Below are positions 59,597 through 64,000 of a DNA stretch of 64,000 nt, one piece after another. Position 1 is the stretch's first letter, and each line of letters begins with the position of its first letter. Origin of the DNA: VBDM01 sp963699535 (GTDB taxonomy: Bacteria; Pseudomonadota; Gammaproteobacteria; Burkholderiales; SG8-39). The notes under the pieces were generated by a model. It saw only the letters and a list, made by a program, of their open reading frames with translations. It made no database searches and had not been told where the DNA came from. The position numbers and the translations under genes are program-made. The stretch is taken from positions 177,116-241,115 of the forward strand of contig CAVOUJ010000014.1 of the NCBI GenBank assembly GCA_963699535.1, written 5' to 3'.

Positions 59597-61156
59597 TCAG
59601 GCTGTTCTTCGGTTATCCGATTGCGGCTTTCGCATGAATTTCACCGGCTTCGACGCGGGCGGAAGCGGTGCGATGCCGTGCGTTTCGAGCGATTGCTCGA
59701 GCTTGCGCCCCTCGGGGTCGGCGAGAGCGGCATCGCGCGCCTTGCGGATCGCCTCGATGCGCGCGCGGTCGTCCTTCACCGCGCCGCCCTCGACCAGGGT
59801 GTCGAGGATGCGCAGGAAGTTCCCCTTGCCACGCTTGTGGGTCTCGCCGTATCCCTTGATCAGCCTGCCGCACAGCGCGATTTCCAGCGCGAGGCTCAGG
59901 TTGCGCCTGGCGGCTTCGGCGATGGCGGCGAGCCAGCGGTCGATCAGCGCCCGCTCCTCGTGCCAGCGCGAGGTGAAAGGTCGCAGCGGCCGCAGCCAGG
60001 CGAGGAAGCGCATCAGAAGAAATCCGCTCACGCTCGTAGTCTTGACGTAGAGGCCCACGTTCAGCCTGTTGGCGAGGCCGGTGCGTTCCGCCCAGCTCCT
60101 CAACGGGCGCGCGAGCCAGCGCGGCAAGACGGCGGTGAACTCGTCCACGCCGGGCTTGAGAAACTCGGTGATGCGCACAGGTTCGTGCGGTTTGGCCTGC
60201 ACTTCCTCGCGCACTCGCTCGAACCGGCTTTTGCGCGTTTTGAGATCGGCGACGCGGATCACGTCCTCGTAGCACATCCAGAGCGCGAGAAAGCGCCCGG
60301 TTTCCACCGTGAGCGCGTATCGGTCATCCGCGCGGTCGAGTTCCGTGACCGGACCGAGGCGATCGAGGTAGAGATCGGCGTAGGCGCGATTCTGGAAATC
60401 GGCGCAGCGCGACGCGCCTTCCTCCAGAATCGCGCGGGCCTCCGCGGGAAAGGTCTGCCGCACCCGCTCCAGGGGTGCTCCACGCAGCCGCTTCTTTTCC
60501 TCGGGAGTCGTGACCTTGCCGCCCGCCGCGTGCGTGTAGCCCAGCTCGAAGCCCTTGAGGCTCGCTTCGGCGCCCTTGCCGCCCGCGCGGATGGCCGCTT
60601 CGCAATCGCCTCGCGACAGCGGCAGGGTCCCCGATCCGGCCAGCGCCCCGAACATCACCGCGCTGATCACCGTGCCCGCCGCGTTCGCCTGCGCCTGCAT
60701 GTCGAACAGGATCGCCCGCTTCGCCAGGGTCTGCGCCGCCTTGAGCACGACGTCGCTGTCGAAGCGCCCGTCGCCCATCTGCATCTTCTCGGCGACGGTG
60801 TAGATGCGGTGCGTGGACGCGATGAGAGTGGTGCGGTCTGAAGTAACGAAGCCGTTCTGCATCGCGCGGCCGGCCTCGAGCAGCTCGGACGCGACCATCA
60901 CATCCACATAGGAGGGCGCAGGCGTCAGCGTCATCACCGGAAGCCTGCCCCCGAGCTCGGCACTTTTCGCCGGAAAGATCTCTACGTAGTAGGTCGTGGC
61001 GCCGGTCCGCTGCGCGACCCCGGGGATGGAAGTGCTCTGTACCGGATAGTCGCGCGTCGTCGCCGCGGTGATGATCCAGTCGGCGAGCACGCCTCCGCCT
61101 TCGCCGCCGAGCGCGGCGATAAGGACGGTGATGGGACGTTCCGGAAGGGTGCTCAT
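59597..61156 (-). CDS. iorB: Indolepyruvate oxidoreductase beta subunit-like protein
   Basis: A 519-residue partner subunit, much longer than archaeal IorB (about 200). The N-terminal gamma-type domain has TVLIAALGGEGGGVLADWII and STSIPGVAQRTGATTYYVEI. The C-terminal extension (from about residue 230) resembles the tail of the single-chain enzyme at 5450 (YADLYLDRLGPVTEL, then SRFERVREEVQAKPHEPVRI). Its ATG overlaps the stop of the upstream iorA copy 1 (ATGA) and it is followed 7 bases later by iorA copy 2. It can presumably pair with both alpha subunits. Confidence 0.85.
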   Translation of the reverse strand: MSTLPERPITVLIAALGGEGGGVLADWIITAATTRDYPVQSTSIPGVAQRTGATTYYVEIFPAKSAELGGRLPVMTLTPAPSYVDVMVASELLEAGRAMQNGFVTSDRTTLIASTHRIYTVAEKMQMGDGRFDSDVVLKAAQTLAKRAILFDMQAQANAAGTVISAVMFGALAGSGTLPLSRGDCEAAIRAGGKGAEASLKGFELGYTHAAGGKVTTPEEKKRLRGAPLERVRQTFPAEARAILEEGASRCADFQNRAYADLYLDRLGPVTELDRADDRYALTVETGRFLALWMCYEDVIRVADLKTRKSRFERVREEVQAKPHEPVRITEFLKPGVDEFTAVLPRWLARPLRSWAERTGLANRLNVGLYVKTTSVSGFLLMRFLAWLRPLRPFTSRWHEERALIDRWLAAIAEAARRNLSLALEIALCGRLIKGYGETHKRGKGNFLRILDTLVEGGAVKDDRARIEAIRKARDAALADPEGRKLEQSLETHGIAPLPPASKPVKFMRKPQSDNRRTA

Positions 61157-63306
61157 GCCGTGCTCCTCGCTTCGCGCCCTTGCATCCAGCCGATGACGGT
61201 GTTGCGAAAGCGGGCCAGCATCCTATCCCAGACGTTGGGGTTCTGCACGATCTCCGCGCGGAAAAACGAGGGGCAGAGGATTGCCGCGTGCGCCACTTCT
61301 CCACAGAGTCCGCAACCCACGCAGGCATTGTTGACCTGCGCTACCGGGTCCACCTTCAGCGGGTCGCTGGAGGTCTTGACGGTGAGCGACGGGCAGCCCG
61401 AGAGCCGGATGCAGGAGTGGTCTCCCGAGCACACGTCTTCATCCACGCCGAAGCGCGTGCGCACCACCCGCCTGCCTGCCTTGAGCAGGGCCGCCACCTG
61501 GGGCTGCAGGCGTCGCTGGCGCTCGAGCTGGCATTCGGCGTCGGCGATGATCACCTTCAGGCCCGCGTAGGCGCTCGTCATCGCGCCCCGCAGCGCCTTC
61601 GTCATCTTGTCGACGCGATACGTATAGATCGACCTCACCCACTCGACGCCGATGCCCTTCAGCGCCCGCTCGATGCTCATGTCGCCAGATTTCCATTCGC
61701 TCTGGTGCGTCGACGAGGGAATGTCCTGCGTGCCGGTCGCCGAGGTGTAGCCGTTCTTCATGATCACGAGGATGGCGTCATCCCGGTTGAACACTGCGTT
61801 GGCGATTCCCGAGGTGAGACCGTTGTGCCAGAAGCCGCCGTCGCCCATGATAGTGACGGTGCGCCTGCCGAATAAGGGCGCGATCCCCGAGTTCGACGCG
61901 AGCCCCAGGCCATAGCCGAGGACGGTGTTGCCGATGTTGAAGGGCGGTAGCGTCGAAAAGGTGTGGCAGCCGATGTCCGCCGATACGTGAAAGCCGCCGG
62001 TTTCTCGCTCCAACAGCTTCATCGCCGAGAACACGGGGCGCTCCGGGCAGCCGATACAGAACCCCGGGGGGCGCGCCGGAACGGAGCCGCCGAGGAGCTC
62101 GGCCGCGCGCTTCTTGGTCGCAGCGAGCGTCTCGATCACCCTGCGCACGCGGCTCTGGTCGACATTGCGTGGGGCCATTGCGTCGACCCATTTCGCGACG
62201 CCCGTGAGCACGACTTCCCCGGTGTACTCGCCCGCCATCGGCAGAAAATCCTTGCCGTGCACCTTTGTCTGGAGGTCGGCGCGGCGCAGGATCGCCTGCA
62301 GCGCGTCCTCGATATACGCCGGCTGCCCCTCTTCGACCACGAGTACCGTGCGCTTGCCCGCGCAGAAAGCCGTGACCTCCTCCGGAATGAGCGGATAGGT
62401 GACGTTGAGCGCGTAGATCGGGATCTTCGATTCGCCGAAGGCGTCGGCGAGGCCGAGTTGCTGCAGCGAGCGCACGGCGACGTTGTACATGCCCCCCTGG
62501 CAGATGATGCCGAGTTCCTCGCTCATTTGCGAATCGGTTCCCTCGAACACTTCGTTCAGCTGGTTCTCGCGGATGAACGCCTGAGCGGCAGGCCAGCGCA
62601 CCTCGACCTTGTGCTTCTCCTGCGCATAGGTCGCCGGCGGGAGCGATATCCTGGCGAAGTCGAATTCGGGTTGCTCCAGGGTCTTGCTGCGGGAGATCTG
62701 CGGCGCGCGATTGTCCCGGGCCTCGAAGGCGCCGTGCACATGGCAGGCGCGGATCCTCAGCTCGAGCATCACCGGCGTATTGGAGGCCTCCGAGAGTTCG
62801 AAGCCTTTCTCCACCATGCGCACGATAGTCGGCAGGTTTGGACGCGGATCGAGCAGCCAGATCTGTGACTTCATCGCGAATGCATGGCTGCGTTCCTGGA
62901 TGATCGAGGCGCCCTCGCCATAGTCCTCGCCGATCACGACGAGCGCGCCCCCGCGCACGCCAACGGAGGCGAGGTTGGAAAGCGCATCGGACGCGACATT
63001 CGTGCCGACCGTTGATTTCCACGTGACCGCGCCGCGGATCGGGTAGTTGATCGAGGCGCCGAGCATTGCGGCGGCGCCCGCCTCCGACGCATTGGTCTCG
63101 ATGTGGACTCCAAGTCTTTCGATGATGTCGCGGGCGTCGTTGAGGACGTCCATCATGTGCGACACGGGCGCCCCCTGGTAGCCGCCGACGTACGACACGC
63201 CGGACTGCAAGAGCGCTTTGGTCACCGCAAGGATGCCTTCGCCGCGGAAGGTCTGCCCGGCCCCGAGCGTGAGCAGCTCGACTTCTTTCCTGAACGAGCG
63301 CTCCAT
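61153..63306 (-). CDS. iorA: Indolepyruvate ferredoxin oxidoreductase alpha subunit-like (copy 1)
   Basis: A 717-residue IorA-type subunit. SGVSYVGGYQGAPVSHMMDV, CIGCPERPVFSAMKLLERET, the TPP motif IMGDGGFWHNGLTSGIANAV and the cluster cysteines NNACVGCGLCGEVAHAAILC are present. It is a close paralogue of the 57433 gene over its full length, most strongly at both ends. It is the first enzyme gene of the operon, 4 bases after the small DctM-like tail gene and upstream of iorB. Confidence 0.87.
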   Translation of the reverse strand: MERSFRKEVELLTLGAGQTFRGEGILAVTKALLQSGVSYVGGYQGAPVSHMMDVLNDARDIIERLGVHIETNASEAGAAAMLGASINYPIRGAVTWKSTVGTNVASDALSNLASVGVRGGALVVIGEDYGEGASIIQERSHAFAMKSQIWLLDPRPNLPTIVRMVEKGFELSEASNTPVMLELRIRACHVHGAFEARDNRAPQISRSKTLEQPEFDFARISLPPATYAQEKHKVEVRWPAAQAFIRENQLNEVFEGTDSQMSEELGIICQGGMYNVAVRSLQQLGLADAFGESKIPIYALNVTYPLIPEEVTAFCAGKRTVLVVEEGQPAYIEDALQAILRRADLQTKVHGKDFLPMAGEYTGEVVLTGVAKWVDAMAPRNVDQSRVRRVIETLAATKKRAAELLGGSVPARPPGFCIGCPERPVFSAMKLLERETGGFHVSADIGCHTFSTLPPFNIGNTVLGYGLGLASNSGIAPLFGRRTVTIMGDGGFWHNGLTSGIANAVFNRDDAILVIMKNGYTSATGTQDIPSSTHQSEWKSGDMSIERALKGIGVEWVRSIYTYRVDKMTKALRGAMTSAYAGLKVIIADAECQLERQRRLQPQVAALLKAGRRVVRTRFGVDEDVCSGDHSCIRLSGCPSLTVKTSSDPLKVDPVAQVNNACVGCGLCGEVAHAAILCPSFFRAEIVQNPNVWDRMLARFRNTVIGWMQGREARSTA

Positions 63307-63310
63307 CGTC

Positions 63311-63493
63311 CTAGACGAGCACCTTAGGCAGCCACACCGCGACCGCAGGCACGAGGAACACCAGCGCGAGCACCATGAGGCTCATGGCGATGTAGGGGAT
63401 CACGGCACGGAAGATGTGACCCATCGTGCCGAGTTGTCGTTGCGTTGCGGGCGCACGCATCGGCGGGCGCCCGGCAATGCGTGCCAGCGTCAT
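63311..63493 (-). pseudogene. 60-codon frame matching the C-terminus of a TRAP large permease (DctM)
   Basis: A 60-residue frame whose last 35 residues (FRAVIPYIAMSLMVLALVFL, then VPAVAVWLPKVLV) look like the final transmembrane segment of DctM-type TRAP permeases. The first 20 residues (MTLARIAGRPPMRAPATQRQ) do not. The ATG overlaps the Bug receptor stop (ATGA) and iorA starts 4 bases after its end. It is probably the leftover of a deleted permease gene. A real one-helix protein cannot be excluded. Confidence 0.5.
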
Positions 63494-64000
63494 TGCGGCT
63501 GGATCCTGGCGAGTTTCACATAATCGCCCCAGTCCTTGATCGCCTTGAGAAACAGCGCTTGGGCGGCTTCCGGCGTGTTGACGAACGGATCGCCGCCGAA
63601 GCTGTTGAGGAACTTCTTGGTCTCGTCGCTCTTCACGATCTGGGTGAACCATGCGTTGACCTGATCGACGATGAGCTTGGGCGCGCCGGTCGGCAGCATC
63701 GCGGCCCACCAGCCGGTGAGGTCCATCGGCACGCCGTTTTCAGTCATCGTCTGCATGTCAGGGTTGGCCTGCAGCCGCGTCGCCGTGCTGACCGCCAGGA
63801 TGCGCAACCGCCCCTCGCGCTGCTGGGCGAGCGAAAAGACCGGATCGTGCATGCCGTAGTCGACCTTGCCGCTCAGCATCTCGTTGGCGAGTCGGGCGCT
63901 GTCTTGTAGTTCACCTCGATCGCCTTGATTCCGGTCACGTTCTTGTAGATTTCGCCCATGATGGCGCCGGTCGGCGCCGCGGTCGCATAGGTGGCCTTGT
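63490..64000 (-). CDS. Bug/TctC-family solute-binding receptor (C-terminal part, runs off the window; frame break)
   Basis: The last about 170 residues of a periplasmic Bug receptor, cut by the window edge. GAIMGEIYKNVTGIKAIEVN lies upstream of a break near 63895 where one base seems missing. The rest reads MLSGKVDYGMHDPVFSLAQQ, then RLRILAVSTATRLQANPDMQ and LTGWWAAMLPTGAPKLIVDQ, ending RIQPQ. It heads the operon with the DctM-like tail and the Ior genes, suggesting uptake of their carboxylate substrate. It differs clearly from the Bug receptor at 22851. Confidence 0.8.
   Translation of the reverse strand, partial: QGHLCDRGADRRHHGRNLQERDRNQGDRGELQDSARLANEMLSGKVDYGMHDPVFSLAQQREGRLRILAVSTATRLQANPDMQTMTENGVPMDLTGWWAAMLPTGAPKLIVDQVNAWFTQIVKSDETKKFLNSFGGDPFVNTPEAAQALFLKAIKDWGDYVKLARIQPQ

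Overview
The window looks like a betaproteobacterial chromosome, probably Burkholderiales or a close relative. It is GC-rich, carries the tRNA-Tyr/Gly/Thr-tuf-tRNA-Trp-secE-nusG-rplKAJL-rpoBC block and then the str, S10, spc and alpha ribosomal operons on the same strand, and has Bug/TctC-type solute receptors. The species cannot be named from the sequence alone.

Layout. 1-9.0 kb: FAD monooxygenase, acyl-CoA ligase, ChaC, a lipoprotein built of seven 68-residue FG-GAP-like repeats, and a single-chain indolepyruvate ferredoxin oxidoreductase (minus strand). 9.1-22.8 kb: tRNA-tuf-secE-nusG-rplKAJL-rpoBC. 22.85-28.3 kb: a break between rpoC and rpsL, genes that are normally close neighbours in this class. 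It holds a Bug receptor abutting rpoC and then seven minus-strand genes: an orphan antitoxin-like gene, a Sel1 protein, a secreted hypothetical, a GIY-YIG-like protein, an AbiU2-like HEPN protein, a cereblon-type CULT protein and an Old Yellow Enzyme. The part from 24.1 to 26.5 kb has integron gene-cassette architecture: two attC-like sites lie at stop codons and a matching core site lies at the 5' boundary, with no integrase in view. 28.3-47.4 kb: str, S10, spc and alpha operons, closed by a terminator after rplQ. 47.4-64 kb: catabolic genes: glycerate kinase, alpha/beta hydrolase, gentisate-type dioxygenase, a methyltransferase plus a methylenetetrahydrofolate reductase-like protein, the protocatechuate 4,5-cleavage genes ligC-ligB-ligA and divergent ligI, an Mrr-like protein, and an IorA-IorB-IorA operon fed by a Bug receptor.

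How the genes work together. The right arm converts aromatic acids: ring cleavage by gentisate and protocatechuate 4,5-dioxygenases, downstream oxidation by LigC and LigI, and oxidation of aryl-2-oxoacids to acyl-CoA by the TPP/iron-sulfur oxidoreductases. Bug receptors suggest uptake of carboxylates. The methyltransferase/MTHFR pair beside lig genes would fit recycling of one-carbon units from methoxylated lignin monomers (inference).

Sequence quality. At least 20 single-base frame changes interrupt otherwise well-conserved genes, including rpoB, fusA, secY, rplB, rplC, rplK and the second tuf. Most are one-base insertions. Residual sequencing or assembly error is the simplest explanation, so these genes are given as single full-length loci with the break noted.
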